A DNA stretch of 64,000 nucleotides from Hydrogenophaga sp. (GCF_019264445.1 NZ_JAHVAB010000059.1:46750-110749), one strand, 5' to 3'; positions 25,129 to 33,748 are shown, numbered from the stretch's first letter. Notes: generated by a model not told the origin, from the letters alone. Made by a program: numbers and translations.

Positions 25129-26169
25129 ATGCCTTCGACACCGAACCCGCTGCACGGCTTTCAGGTGGACCGCGCGACGATCCGCACCATCGGCCATGAC
25201 CTGCAGCGCCCCGAGTGCATCCTGGCCGAGCGCGACGGCACGCTGTGGGCCGCCGATGCGCGCGGCGGCGTCACCCGCATCGGCGCCGACGGGCAGCAGC
25301 GCTTCATTGGCCAGCAAGCCGACCCGCGTTTTGCGAGCGCCGCGCAGGCGTCCACGCAAGACGTGGAAGCCCAGTACACGCAGGGCACGCTGCCCAACGG
25401 GCTGGCCTTTGCCGCCAATGGCGACGTGCTGATCGCGAACTTCGGCACCGACCGGCTGGAGGTCATGACGCGCGAGGGCCACACGCGCACGCTGCACGAC
25501 ACCCTCAACGGCCAGCCCATCGGCAAGGTCAACTTCGTGCTGCGCGATTCAAAGAACCGCATCTGGCTCACCGTGTCCACGCGGGTGAATCCCTGGACGC
25601 AGGCGGCGAGCAGCCGCGTGCGCGACGGCTACATTGCGGTGCTCGACGAGCACGGCCTGCGTGTGGTGGCCGAGGGCTTTCACTTCACCAACGAGATCCG
25701 CTTCGATGCGGACGAAGCCTGGCTCTACATCGTGGAGACCACCGGCCCGCACATCAGCCGCATGCGGGTGGTGGAGTCGGCGCAGGGCGTGCGGCTGACG
25801 GGGCGCGAGGTCTTCGGCCCGTCGCACCTGGGCGGCTTTCCGGATGGCATCGCGTTTGATGCCCACGGCAACCTCTGGTGCACGCTGGTGATGGTGGACC
25901 AGCTCATCGCGCTCACGCCGCAGGGCGACGAGCTGCTGCTGCTCGACGACGGCGACCCCGCCGCCTCACAGGCGCTGCTGCGCAAGATGGAAGACGGCAC
26001 GCTCACCACCGACGACATGCTGCGCGCGCGCGGCACGCTGGCGCCGTGGATGGCCAGCATCACCTTCGGCGGGCCCGACCTGCGCACGGTCTACATCGGC
26101 AGCCTGATGGGCACCACCATCCCCTTCTTCACTTCGCCCGTGGCAGGCCTGCCGATGGTGCACTGGTAA
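25129..26169 (+). CDS. SMP-30/gluconolactonase-like beta-propeller protein
   Basis: Encodes 346 residues. Repeated propeller strands such as PECILAERDGTLWAADARGG, LPNGLAFAANGDVLIANFG and FPDGIAFDAHGNLWCTL match the SMP-30/LRE family, whose metal site uses a glutamate, asparagine and aspartate found in these loops. Most members are Ca2+ or Zn2+ lactonases. GGAG precedes the ATG. It lies upstream of a TetR gene and an operon for an ABC transporter, a cyclase and a fumarylacetoacetase, and shares an operator pattern with the TetR gene. It may open a lactone formed in that pathway, which is inference. Confidence 0.85.
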   Translation: MPSTPNPLHGFQVDRATIRTIGHDLQRPECILAERDGTLWAADARGGVTRIGADGQQRFIGQQADPRFASAAQASTQDVEAQYTQGTLPNGLAFAANGDVLIANFGTDRLEVMTREGHTRTLHDTLNGQPIGKVNFVLRDSKNRIWLTVSTRVNPWTQAASSRVRDGYIAVLDEHGLRVVAEGFHFTNEIRFDADEAWLYIVETTGPHISRMRVVESAQGVRLTGREVFGPSHLGGFPDGIAFDAHGNLWCTLVMVDQLIALTPQGDELLLLDDGDPAASQALLRKMEDGTLTTDDMLRARGTLAPWMASITFGGPDLRTVYIGSLMGTTIPFFTSPVAGLPMVHW

Positions 26170-26208
26170 CCGCACCCGCCTGCCCCCACACCTTCAACCG
26201 CCAAGGGT

Positions 26209-26245
26209 TTGTACGGGTGTACAACATTTTTGAACAGCCGTTCAA
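26209..26245. promoter_or_regulatory. Shared operator upstream of the TetR gene
   Basis: TTGTAC-GGGT-GTACAA (26209-26224) is a perfect 6-4-6 palindrome and TTGAAC-AGCC-GTTCAA (26230-26245) is a second perfect 6-4-6 palindrome, ending seven bases before the TetR ATG. The first palindrome and the GTTCAA half-site recur upstream of the SMP-30 gene with identical spacing. This fits an autoregulatory TetR operator. Confidence 0.65.
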
Positions 26246-26252
26246 TACCGCC

Positions 26253-26984
26253 ATGCCCGCCGCCGCCCGCAAGACCACGCCTGCGTCCGCCCCTGCCCGA
26301 CGCAAGGGCGAGGCCGCGCCCCGCCCGGACCGCCAGCAGGCGATCCTGCTCGCGGCCGAAAAGCTGTTTGCGCAGCGCGGCTACCACGCGGTGACGATCC
26401 GCCAGATCGCCGAAGAGGCCGGCGTGCCGCTGGCGCTGGTGGCCTATTACTACGGCCCGAAGAACGACCTGTTCCACGCGGTGTTTGCGCACTGGGGCCA
26501 CACCATTGAAGAGCGCCTGGCCGCGCTCGAAGCGGTGATGCAGGACCCGCAAGACCCGCAGACGCTCACGCGCATCGTCGAGGCCTTCATCTACCCCGTG
26601 ATCCACATGCGATCCAGCGACGAAGGCCAGTACTACGCGCAGCTGGTGGGCCGCGAGCTGGCCTACAACAGCGAGGAGTCCGACCGCGTGCTGCGCGACT
26701 TCTTCGACCCCATGGCCCACCGCTTCATCGACGCGCTGCACCACGCGCTGCCCCAGGGCAGCCGCGCCGACGCCGCCTGGGGCTACCAGTTCGCGCTCGG
26801 CGCCTTGCTGCACCACCTGGTGGACGACCGCATCGGGCGGCTCTCCAACCACGTCAACACCCCCAGCGACCCCGCCGCCGCCGAGCGGCTGGTGCGCTTC
26901 ATCGTGGGTGGCCTGCGCGCCGCCCTGCCCGTTCCCCCGCCCAAGAAGCGTTCGCCCCCCCCATCCCACAGGAGACAGACATGA
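26253..26984 (+). CDS. TetR-family transcriptional regulator
   Basis: Encodes 243 residues. After a basic Ala/Pro-rich leader of about 25 residues the TetR HTH reads AILLAAEKLFAQRGYHAVTI followed by RQIAEEAGVPLALVAYYYGPK, at about 30-75. The C-terminal helical domain, of the CerR/TetR_C type, binds an unknown ligand. Two 6-4-6 palindromes lie directly upstream. The stop overlaps the ATG of the ABC solute-binding protein gene (ATGATG), so regulator and transporter are translated together. It probably regulates itself, the downstream operon and the SMP-30 gene. Confidence 0.9.
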   Translation: MPAAARKTTPASAPARRKGEAAPRPDRQQAILLAAEKLFAQRGYHAVTIRQIAEEAGVPLALVAYYYGPKNDLFHAVFAHWGHTIEERLAALEAVMQDPQDPQTLTRIVEAFIYPVIHMRSSDEGQYYAQLVGRELAYNSEESDRVLRDFFDPMAHRFIDALHHALPQGSRADAAWGYQFALGALLHHLVDDRIGRLSNHVNTPSDPAAAERLVRFIVGGLRAALPVPPPKKRSPPPSHRRQT

Positions 26985-27928
26985 TGAAAAGACGCACCGC
27001 CCTGGCCGCCCTGACCGCCGTTCCTGCCGTGGCCGGCCTGCCCGCCGCCTTCGCACAGGGCAACACCAAGATCGTGTTCGGCTACACCGCCGTGACCGAC
27101 TTCGCCTCGGTGTTTGTCGCCGCGGAAAACGGCTACTTCAAGAAGCGCGGGCTGGACGTCGAGCTCAAGTTCATCCCGATCAACTCCACCATTCCGGCGG
27201 CCGTGCAGGCCGACTCGCTGCAAATCGGCGGCCCCACGCCCAGCGTGTACCTGCAGTCGGTCGACGGCGGGCTGGACCACGTGGTGGTGGCCGGCGCGGG
27301 CGTCACCTCCAAGACCATCACCGGCTTTGGCCTGGTGGCCAAGGCCGGCAGCGGCATCCGCACCGCCAAAGACTGCGTGGGCAAGAAGATCGGCGTGCCC
27401 GGCCTGGGCGCGTTCCTGCACGTGACCTTCCGCGCCTGGCTCAAGAGCCAGGGTGTGGACTACAAGGCGGTGAACTTCGTCGAGGCCTCGTTCCCCCAAC
27501 ATGGCGACCTGCTGCGCGGTGGCTCGGTGGACGCGGTGGTCAGCGCCGATCCCTTCATGAGCCGCATCACCGACAGCGGCGTGGGCTACGTGGCGTCGTA
27601 CTACTCGACCTTCCTGCCCGAGAACCAGCCGACCATCATCCACGTGGCCAAGCGCGACTGGGTGGCCAAGAACCCGGCGGCCGCCAAAGGCTTCCGCGAA
27701 GCGGTGCAGGAAGCGGCCACCTTCATGAACCAGCCCAAGAACGACGGCGCGGTGCGCGCGGCCATAGGCAAGTACATCAAGCTGCCGCCCGAAGTGATCG
27801 CCAAGGTGCAGATCTCGCCTCCCGGTCCGGTGGTCACCGAGAAGCAGCTGAACTACTGGGTCGGCCTCATGAAGGACCAGGAAATGCTCAAGTCCACACC
27901 GGACGTTGCTCGCCTGATCGCCAAGTGA
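26981..27928 (+). CDS. NMT1/SsuA-like ABC transporter substrate-binding protein
   Basis: Encodes 315 residues with a signal peptide (KRRTALAALTAVPAVAGLPA, cleaved near AFA25-QG). GYTAVTDFASVFVAAENGYF and GLDVELKFIPINST are typical of NMT1/THI5-like and SsuA-like binding proteins for nitrate, sulfonate, thiamine-precursor and aromatic ligands. AGGAGACAGAC precedes the paired ATG codons. With the ATPase and two permeases that follow, it completes an importer. The adjacent cyclase and fumarylacetoacetase make an aromatic or cyclic carboxylate a plausible ligand, by context only. Confidence 0.9.
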   Translation: MMKRRTALAALTAVPAVAGLPAAFAQGNTKIVFGYTAVTDFASVFVAAENGYFKKRGLDVELKFIPINSTIPAAVQADSLQIGGPTPSVYLQSVDGGLDHVVVAGAGVTSKTITGFGLVAKAGSGIRTAKDCVGKKIGVPGLGAFLHVTFRAWLKSQGVDYKAVNFVEASFPQHGDLLRGGSVDAVVSADPFMSRITDSGVGYVASYYSTFLPENQPTIIHVAKRDWVAKNPAAAKGFREAVQEAATFMNQPKNDGAVRAAIGKYIKLPPEVIAKVQISPPGPVVTEKQLNYWVGLMKDQEMLKSTPDVARLIAK

Positions 27929-27960
27929 GGCACGCCACGCCCCACGCCGAGCCCGCCGCC

Positions 27961-28728
27961 ATGACCGACACCGTTCTGCACTTCGACCGCGTGGCCATCG
28001 AGCTCGGCGGCCGCCAGATCCTCTCGCCCACCGAGCTCACGGTGAAGCGCGGCGAGTTCGTGTGCGTGATCGGTCCGTCGGGCTGCGGCAAGACCACGCT
28101 GCTGCGCGCCGCGGCCGGCTTCGTCACGCCCAGCCAGGGCAGCGTGAAGCGCAAGGGCGCGGCCATCACGGGGCCCAGCCGCGAGGTCGCTTTCGTGTTC
28201 CAGGACTACGGGCGCGCCCTGCTGCCCTGGCGCACCGTGCAGGCCAACGTGAGCCTGGCGCTCGAAGCGGCCAGCGTACCGGCGGCCGAGCGGCCCGAGC
28301 GCATCGCGCACGTGCTCAAGACGGTGGGCCTGGGCGCGCACGCGCACAAGTTTCCGGCGCAGCTCTCCGGCGGCATGCAGCAGCGCGTGCAGATCGCGCG
28401 CTGCCTGGCGCAGCGGCCCGACGTGATGCTGATGGACGAGCCCTTCGGCGCGCTGGACGCGATGACGCGCGAAACGCTGCAGGACGAGCTCGCGCGCCTG
28501 GTGCGCGAAGAAGGCCTCACCGTCATGTTCGTCACGCACGACCTGGAAGAAGCGCTCTACCTCGGCGACCGCGTGATCGCGTTGCGCAGCAACCCCACGC
28601 CCGAGCTGCCCAGCCTGGCCGCGCTGATCGACGTGCCCCTGCCGCAGCCGCGCAACCAGCTCAGCACCAAGGAGCACCCCGAGTTCCTGCGCCTGCGCCG
28701 CGAGCTGTACCACTATCTCGGCCACTGA
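27961..28728 (+). CDS. ABC transporter ATP-binding protein (SsuB/TauB-like)
   Basis: Encodes 255 residues: Walker A GPSGCGKTT at 38-46, Q-loop Q81 in FVFQDYG, signature LSGGMQQR at 135-142, Walker B MLMDEP at 156-161 and the switch histidine in VTHDLEEA. These features and the pattern of the neighbours mark the nitrate/sulfonate/taurine importer class. The ATG at 27961 gives the standard N terminus; a GTG at 27925 overlapping the previous stop would add 12 residues. It powers the transporter formed with genes at 26981, 28730 and 29476 on the inner membrane. Confidence 0.92.
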   Translation: MTDTVLHFDRVAIELGGRQILSPTELTVKRGEFVCVIGPSGCGKTTLLRAAAGFVTPSQGSVKRKGAAITGPSREVAFVFQDYGRALLPWRTVQANVSLALEAASVPAAERPERIAHVLKTVGLGAHAHKFPAQLSGGMQQRVQIARCLAQRPDVMLMDEPFGALDAMTRETLQDELARLVREEGLTVMFVTHDLEEALYLGDRVIALRSNPTPELPSLAALIDVPLPQPRNQLSTKEHPEFLRLRRELYHYLGH

Positions 28729-28729
28729 C

Positions 28730-29479
28730 ATGAAGCTGAAATCCCTCGCGTTCCCCGCGCTGCTGATCGGCGCGCTGGAGCTCTGGGCGCGCACCACCGG
28801 CCAGGGCAGCGACGCCATTGCGCCACCCAGCGCGGCCGTGCGCGCATTCTGGGGCGCGGTCAACGACGGCTCGCTGCTCGAAGCCACCGCGTTCACGCTG
28901 GGCACGGCGGCGCTGGGCCTCTTGATCGGCGCGCTCGGTGGCTTGCTGCTCGGCACGCTGCTCGGCTTGTCAAAGCGCGCCGCGCGGCTGGGGTTTCTCA
29001 GCGTGGAAGTGGCCCGCCCGATTCCTTCGGTGGCGCTCATTCCGCTGGCCATGCTGGTGTTCGGCTTTGGCCTGCGCATGGAGCTCAGCGTGGTGGCCTT
29101 TGCCTGCCTGTGGCCCATGCTCGTGCTCACGCAGGCGGCGGTGCAGCAGGTGGAGCCGCGCCTGCTCGAAGTGGCGCGCGCGCTGGAGCTCACGCCGCGA
29201 CAGCGCTTTGCCTGGATCATCGGCCCGGCCATCGTGCCGCGCCTGTTTGTGGCGCTGCGCCTGGGCGTGGCGATTGCGCTGGTGGTGGCCGTCACGGTGG
29301 AAATTGCCGCCAACCCGCACGGCATGGGCTACGCGATGATGATCGCGCAGCAAAGCCTGGACCCGGCCCTCATGCTCGCCTGGCTGGCGTGGATCGGCGT
29401 GGTGGGCTATGTCATCAACGCCGGCGCGCTGGCGCTGCAGCGCCAGGTGGCGCGCCGCATGGGGGAGCAAGCCGCATGA
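28730..29479 (+). CDS. ABC transporter permease (first)
   Basis: Encodes 249 residues with about six membrane helices and the BPD_transp_1 EAA loop in LLEVARALELTPRQRFAWIIG (residues about 144-164), which docks to the ATPase. It starts one base after the ATPase stop and overlaps the second permease by four bases (ATGA), so the transporter genes are tightly coupled. Two different permeases imply a heterodimeric channel, whereas many importers of this class use a homodimer. Confidence 0.9.
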   Translation: MKLKSLAFPALLIGALELWARTTGQGSDAIAPPSAAVRAFWGAVNDGSLLEATAFTLGTAALGLLIGALGGLLLGTLLGLSKRAARLGFLSVEVARPIPSVALIPLAMLVFGFGLRMELSVVAFACLWPMLVLTQAAVQQVEPRLLEVARALELTPRQRFAWIIGPAIVPRLFVALRLGVAIALVVAVTVEIAANPHGMGYAMMIAQQSLDPALMLAWLAWIGVVGYVINAGALALQRQVARRMGEQAA

Positions 29480-30273
29480 GCACCGCCACCGACCGTTCCC
29501 GCGCAACCTACCGATTCCTCACGGCGGCCAGCGGTGCCGCCGGCTCCGTGCTCGTGCTCGCCGGCCTCGTTGCCCTGTGGTGGGCCGCCAGCACCAGTGG
29601 CTGGGTCAACCGCGCGTTTCTGCCCACGCCGCAGGCCACGCTGCAAAGCCTGGTGCAAGGGCTGGCCGGTGGCGACCTGGCTGCCTACACCTGGGCCACG
29701 CTCAGCCGCATGTTCAGCGGCTGGGTGCTGGCCAGCGCCCTGGGCATTGCGCTGGGTGCGCTCATTGGCAGCTCCGAGCGCGCCCGCGAATGGATCGCGC
29801 CCACGCTGGAATTCATCCGCCCGCTGCCGGCCTCGGCCGTGATGCCGCTGGCCATTGCGCTGTTTGGCCTCTCGGGCGGCATGGTGCTGGCCGTGGTGGC
29901 GTTTGGCGCCATGTGGCCGGTGCTGCTGGCCACGCTGCATGGCCTGGCCAACGTGCACAAGCAGCTGCGCGAGGTGTCGCGCTCGCTGGAGTTGAGCCAC
30001 CTGGCCTTCGTGCTCAAGATCGGCCTGCCCAACGCCATGCCCGACATCCTGGCCGGCATGCGGCTGTCGATGACGGTCTCGCTCATCGTCTCGGTGGTGG
30101 GCGAAATGATCGCCTCGCAATCGGGCCTGGGCCAGGCCATCCTGCTGGCCGCGCGCTCGTTCCAGGCCAGCGAGCTGTTTGCCGGCATCGTGCTGCTCGG
30201 CGCCATGGGCTTTGCCAGCAACGTGCTGCTCGCCCTGGCCGAACGATCCCTGTTGCGCTGGCAACACCCCTGA
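29476..30273 (+). CDS. ABC transporter permease (second)
   Basis: Encodes 265 residues with about six membrane helices. The EAA loop reads LREVSRSLELSHLAFVLKIG near residues 165-185, and the last membrane segments (LIVSVVGEMIASQSGLGQAI) match SsuC/TauC permeases. The ATG lies in the stop of the first permease. The two permeases differ clearly in sequence, so they are not a recent tandem copy. The gene is followed 28 bases later by the cyclase gene, extending the operon into catabolic functions. Confidence 0.9.
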   Translation: MSTATDRSRATYRFLTAASGAAGSVLVLAGLVALWWAASTSGWVNRAFLPTPQATLQSLVQGLAGGDLAAYTWATLSRMFSGWVLASALGIALGALIGSSERAREWIAPTLEFIRPLPASAVMPLAIALFGLSGGMVLAVVAFGAMWPVLLATLHGLANVHKQLREVSRSLELSHLAFVLKIGLPNAMPDILAGMRLSMTVSLIVSVVGEMIASQSGLGQAILLAARSFQASELFAGIVLLGAMGFASNVLLALAERSLLRWQHP

Positions 30274-30301
30274 CACCTTCAACGCCCCACCGGAGACGAC
30301 C

Positions 30302-31111
30302 ATGCCCCGCAAGTTCATCGACCTGTCCATCTATCTGGAGAACGACGTGGTGAGCGACCCGCCCGCGTTCGCGCCCAAGATCCAGTACTTCACGCACGAC
30401 AACACCTTCGAGCAGATCGAGCCGTTCTTCCCCGGCCTCAAGAAAGAAGACCTGCCCGACGGCGAAGGCTGGGCGGTGGAACTGGTGCAGCTCTCCACGC
30501 ACAACGGCACGCACCTCGATGCGCCCTACCACTTCCACTCCACCATGGACAAGGCGCTGGGCGAGAAGAAGCCCGCCATCGCCATCCACGACGTGCCGCT
30601 GGAGTGGTGCTTCCAGCCCGGCGTGAAGCTGGACTTCCGCCATTTCGCCGACGGCTACGTGGTGACTGCTGCCGACGTCGAGGCCGAGCTCAAGCGCATC
30701 GGCCACACCCTCAAGCCGCTGGAAATCGTGGTGGTGAACACGCGCGCCGGTTCGCGCTATGGCCACAACGATTTCGTGTCGGCTGGCTGCGGCATGGGCT
30801 ACGAAGCCACCATGTACCTGCTGGAGCGCGGCGTGCGCCTGACCGGCACCGACGCCTGGAGCTGGGACGCGCCCTTCGTGCACACCGCTGCGAAATACGG
30901 CGAGACCAAAGACGCCTCGCTGATCTGGGAAGGCCACAAGGCCGGGCGCGACATCGGCTACTGCCACATCGAGAAGATGCACAACCTGGAAGCCCTGCCC
31001 GCCAGCGGCTTCTTCATCTCCTGCTTCCCGCACAAGATCCGCGGCGCCTCGGCCGGCTGGACGCGCGCGGTCGCCATCTTCGACGACGCTTTGCAAGCCA
31101 CGGCAGCATGA
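30302..31111 (+). CDS. Cyclase-family metal hydrolase (kynurenine formamidase-like)
   Basis: Encodes 269 residues. The signature H-x-G-T-H-x-D-x-P-x-H-F is present as STHNGTHLDAPYHF with H67, H71, D73 and H77, the metal ligands of the cyclase/KynB family. Further conserved patches are TGTDAWSWDAPF and the HIEKMHNLEALP segment. Members hydrolyse formamides, isatin or other cyclic amides and lactones. GGAG lies before the ATG, and the 3' end overlaps the fumarylacetoacetase gene by ATGA, so the two probably act in sequence on one compound. Confidence 0.88.
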   Translation: MPRKFIDLSIYLENDVVSDPPAFAPKIQYFTHDNTFEQIEPFFPGLKKEDLPDGEGWAVELVQLSTHNGTHLDAPYHFHSTMDKALGEKKPAIAIHDVPLEWCFQPGVKLDFRHFADGYVVTAADVEAELKRIGHTLKPLEIVVVNTRAGSRYGHNDFVSAGCGMGYEATMYLLERGVRLTGTDAWSWDAPFVHTAAKYGETKDASLIWEGHKAGRDIGYCHIEKMHNLEALPASGFFISCFPHKIRGASAGWTRAVAIFDDALQATAA

Positions 31112-32436
31112 ACATGGAACTGAACCACACCCACGACGCGAACACCCGCAGCTGGCTCGAGTCGGCCAACGCACCGGGCACCGATTTCCCGATCCAGAAC
31201 CTGCCCTTCGGCGTCTTCCGCCGCAAGGGATCGAGCGAGGCCTTTCGCGGCGGCGTGGCCATTGGCGACCAGGTCATCGACCTCGCCGCCATCGCGCAGG
31301 CCGGCGCCGTGTCGGGCCCGGCGGCGCAGGCCGTCAACGCCTGCACAGGAGACGCGCTCAACGACTTCCTGGCCCTGGGGCCCACCGCCTGGCGCGCGCT
31401 GCGCCACGCGCTGTTCGACCTGCTCAAGACCGGCGCCAGCGGCCCGGGCATGAACGCGCTGCGCGCCAGCCTCGTGCCGCAGGCCGAGGTCGAGCACCGC
31501 GTGCCCACGCGCATCGGCGACTACACCGACTTCTACACCTCCATCCACCACGCGCGCAACGTGGGCCGCGTGATGCGCCCGGACGACCCGCTCACGCCCA
31601 ACTTCCAGTGGCTGCCCATCGCGTACCACGGCCGTGCCTCCAGCGTGGTGATCAGCGGCACGCCGTTCCACCGCCCCATGGGCCAGGCCATGCCTCCCGG
31701 CGCGGCCGCACCGGTGTACGGCGCGTGCAAGCGGCTCGACTACGAGCTGGAAATGGGTTTCTACGTCGGCCCGGGCAACGCCATGGGCGAGCCCATTCCC
31801 ATGGCGCAGGCCGAGCAACACATCTTCGGCATGTGCCTGCTCAACGACTGGTCCGCGCGCGACCACCAGTTCTGGGAAATGGCGCCGCTCGGCCCCTTCC
31901 TGGGCAAGAACTTCTGCACCACCGTCTCGCCCTGGATCGTGACGCTGGAGGCGCTTGCGCCCTACCGCGTGCCGTTCTCGCACCCGGCCGATGAACCGCA
32001 GCCGCTGGCCTACCTGGACAGCCCGGCCAACGCCGAGCGCGGTGGCGTGGACGTGCAGCTGGAGGTGCGCCTGGAAGCGCGCGAACACCGCGAGCGCGGC
32101 ATCGCCCCCGACCGCCTCTCGGCCACCAGCTTTCGCCACCAGTACTGGACCATTGCGCAGATGCTCACGCAGCACACCGTGGGCGGCTGCAACCTGCAGC
32201 CCGGCGACCTGCTGGGCACGGGCACCATCTCGGGCCCGACGCAGGCCGAAGCGGGCGCGATCGTCGAGCTCAGCGTGGGTGGCACAAAGGACGTGCCGCT
32301 GCCCGGCATTGGCTCGCAGCGCCGCTTCCTGGAAGACGGCGACACGGTGATCCTACGCGGCTGGTGCGAGAAGCCGGGCGCGGCGCGCATCGGCTTTGGC
32401 GAAAGCCGCGGCGAGGTGCTGCCTGCGGTGGGTTGA
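31108..32436 (+). CDS. fahA: Fumarylacetoacetase
   Basis: Encodes 442 residues, a little above the 420 typical for the enzyme. The N-terminal SH3-like domain is followed by the FAH catalytic domain: DYTDFYTSIHHA supplies the metal ligand D141 and the catalytic H148, spaced exactly as D126 and H133 of the mouse enzyme. LDYELEMGFYVG provides the two metal glutamates and NDWSARDHQ the next aspartate. The enzyme splits fumarylacetoacetate or a similar acylpyruvate. Homogentisate dioxygenase and maleylacetoacetate isomerase are missing here, so it may serve a different diketo acid produced by the cyclase. Confidence 0.88.
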   Translation: MNMELNHTHDANTRSWLESANAPGTDFPIQNLPFGVFRRKGSSEAFRGGVAIGDQVIDLAAIAQAGAVSGPAAQAVNACTGDALNDFLALGPTAWRALRHALFDLLKTGASGPGMNALRASLVPQAEVEHRVPTRIGDYTDFYTSIHHARNVGRVMRPDDPLTPNFQWLPIAYHGRASSVVISGTPFHRPMGQAMPPGAAAPVYGACKRLDYELEMGFYVGPGNAMGEPIPMAQAEQHIFGMCLLNDWSARDHQFWEMAPLGPFLGKNFCTTVSPWIVTLEALAPYRVPFSHPADEPQPLAYLDSPANAERGGVDVQLEVRLEAREHRERGIAPDRLSATSFRHQYWTIAQMLTQHTVGGCNLQPGDLLGTGTISGPTQAEAGAIVELSVGGTKDVPLPGIGSQRRFLEDGDTVILRGWCEKPGAARIGFGESRGEVLPAVG

Positions 32437-32446
32437 GAAGCGGGAA

Positions 32447-32462
32447 GCCTGCGCCTGCAGGC
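32447..32462. terminator. Hairpin between convergent genes
   Basis: GCCTGC-GCCT-GCAGGC forms a six-base-pair stem with a four-base loop between the fumarylacetoacetase stop and the stop of the convergent membrane-protein gene. There is no U-tract on either side, so it is only a possible bidirectional terminator or transcript stabiliser. Confidence 0.3.
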
Positions 32463-32468
32463 GTCCAT

Positions 32469-33044
32469 TCACGCGGCGACGGGCAGCGCCGTGCGCGGGT
32501 CGTCGGCCGGCGCAGCCGGCAGCACATGGCCGGTGCCCAGCACCCTGCGCCCGGCCAGCAGGGTGAACCGCTCGCCGGGCGCGAGCCGGGCCAGCGCCAG
32601 CGCAGGCCGCAGAAACTGCACCGCCAGCACGCAGGGCACCTCGGGCACCGGTTCGCCATCGACCGGCACGGCCAGGCGCGTGGTGAAGCCCTCGGAGCCC
32701 ACCACCAGCGCACCGTCAAAGTAGCCCGCCCGAATCGGGCGGCTCTCGCGCGGCGTGTCGGCCGCCAGCAGCGTGAGCTCGATGCGCGCGCTCGGCTCAA
32801 ACGCCGCATCGGCCGCGAAGCCCTGCAGCACATGCCTGGGCGCCTTCGCGCGCTGGATCAGCCACCCGATGATGTTGCCCACGATGGGCAGCCAGAGCAC
32901 CATGAGCAGCGAGCCCAGGTCGCGCGCCACCGAGGGCTGCGGCGCCAGCCAGCGCACCAGGCCACCCACCAGCGCCAGCACCAGCATGACCACGGTGGCC
33001 AGCTGGCGGCGGGAAGACCGGGTGGAAGCGGTCACCGGCGTCAC
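32469..33044 (-). CDS. Hypothetical membrane protein, two N-terminal helices
   Basis: Encodes 191 residues from a GTG that overlaps the stop of the TerC-family gene (GTGA). The N terminus has two hydrophobic segments (about residues 13-31 and 42-63, the latter GSLLMVLWLPIVGNIIGWLI). The remaining 125 residues form a soluble domain with several beta-strand-like stretches (RIELTLLAADTP, ERFTLLAGRRVLGTGHVL). I do not recognise the family. Coupling with a TerC-type gene suggests a shared function at the inner membrane. Confidence 0.7.
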   Translation of the reverse strand: MTPVTASTRSSRRQLATVVMLVLALVGGLVRWLAPQPSVARDLGSLLMVLWLPIVGNIIGWLIQRAKAPRHVLQGFAADAAFEPSARIELTLLAADTPRESRPIRAGYFDGALVVGSEGFTTRLAVPVDGEPVPEVPCVLAVQFLRPALALARLAPGERFTLLAGRRVLGTGHVLPAAPADDPRTALPVAA

Positions 33045-33748
33045 GCCTGGGGCGAAGCCGACGCCTCAGCCCGGTTCGCCGAGCGCGCCTGCATGAACTT
33101 GCCCAGCCCCACCACCAGCACCGCACCGGTGGCCGCGGCCACGTAGTGCAGCCACGGGTGGGCCATGGTGTAGCCGTGCACCAGGTTGTCGTTGACCACC
33201 GTCTCGCCACCGACCCAGCCAATCAGCGCGGCGCCCAGCGTGATGATGATGGGGAAGCGCTGCATGAGCTTGATCATCAGCGTGGAGCCCAGCACCACGA
33301 TCGGGATGCTGATGGCCAGGCCCAGGATGAGCAGCACCATGTTGCCCTGCGCGGTCGCGGCCACGGCGATCACGTTGTCCAGGCTCATGACGAGGTCGGC
33401 AATCAGGATGGTGCGGATGGCGGCCATCATCGTGCCCGTGCCCTTGTGGTGCGCGTCGTCGTCCTCATCGCTGCCGCTGAGCAGCTGGTAGCCGATCCAC
33501 AGCAGGAGCACACCGCCGATCACTTGCAGGAACGACAGCTCCAGCAGCTTGGCCGCCACCACCGTGAGCACGATGCGCAGCACCACGGCCGCGCCGGAGC
33601 CAAACAGGATCGCCTTGCGTTGCTGCTCCGGCGGCAGCGCGCGGGCCGCCAGCGCGATCACCACCGCGTTGTCGCCCGAGAGAATGATGTTGATCCAGAT
33701 GATCTTCATCAGGCCGATCCAGAAGTCGGCGGTGCTCAAAAATTCCAT
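33041..33748 (-). CDS. TerC-family integral membrane protein (YjbE-like)
   Basis: Encodes 235 residues with about seven membrane helices. The two diagnostic motifs are LSGDNAVVIALA (about residues 24-35) and MSLDNVIAVAA (about 120-130), which place conserved aspartates inside the membrane. A cytoplasmic acidic loop (SDEDDDAHH) lies between them. TerC/YjbE-type proteins are linked to metal export, notably manganese, or to protection of exported proteins. The ATG at 33748 gives the family N terminus MEFLST; no manganese riboswitch was recognised upstream. It is coupled to the membrane protein downstream. Confidence 0.88.
   Translation of the reverse strand: MEFLSTADFWIGLMKIIWINIILSGDNAVVIALAARALPPEQQRKAILFGSGAAVVLRIVLTVVAAKLLELSFLQVIGGVLLLWIGYQLLSGSDEDDDAHHKGTGTMMAAIRTILIADLVMSLDNVIAVAATAQGNMVLLILGLAISIPIVVLGSTLMIKLMQRFPIIITLGAALIGWVGGETVVNDNLVHGYTMAHPWLHYVAAATGAVLVVGLGKFMQARSANRAEASASPQA

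Noticed and set aside
31108..32436. Homogentisate pathway
   Set aside because: Only fumarylacetoacetase is present; homogentisate dioxygenase and the isomerase are absent from the window.
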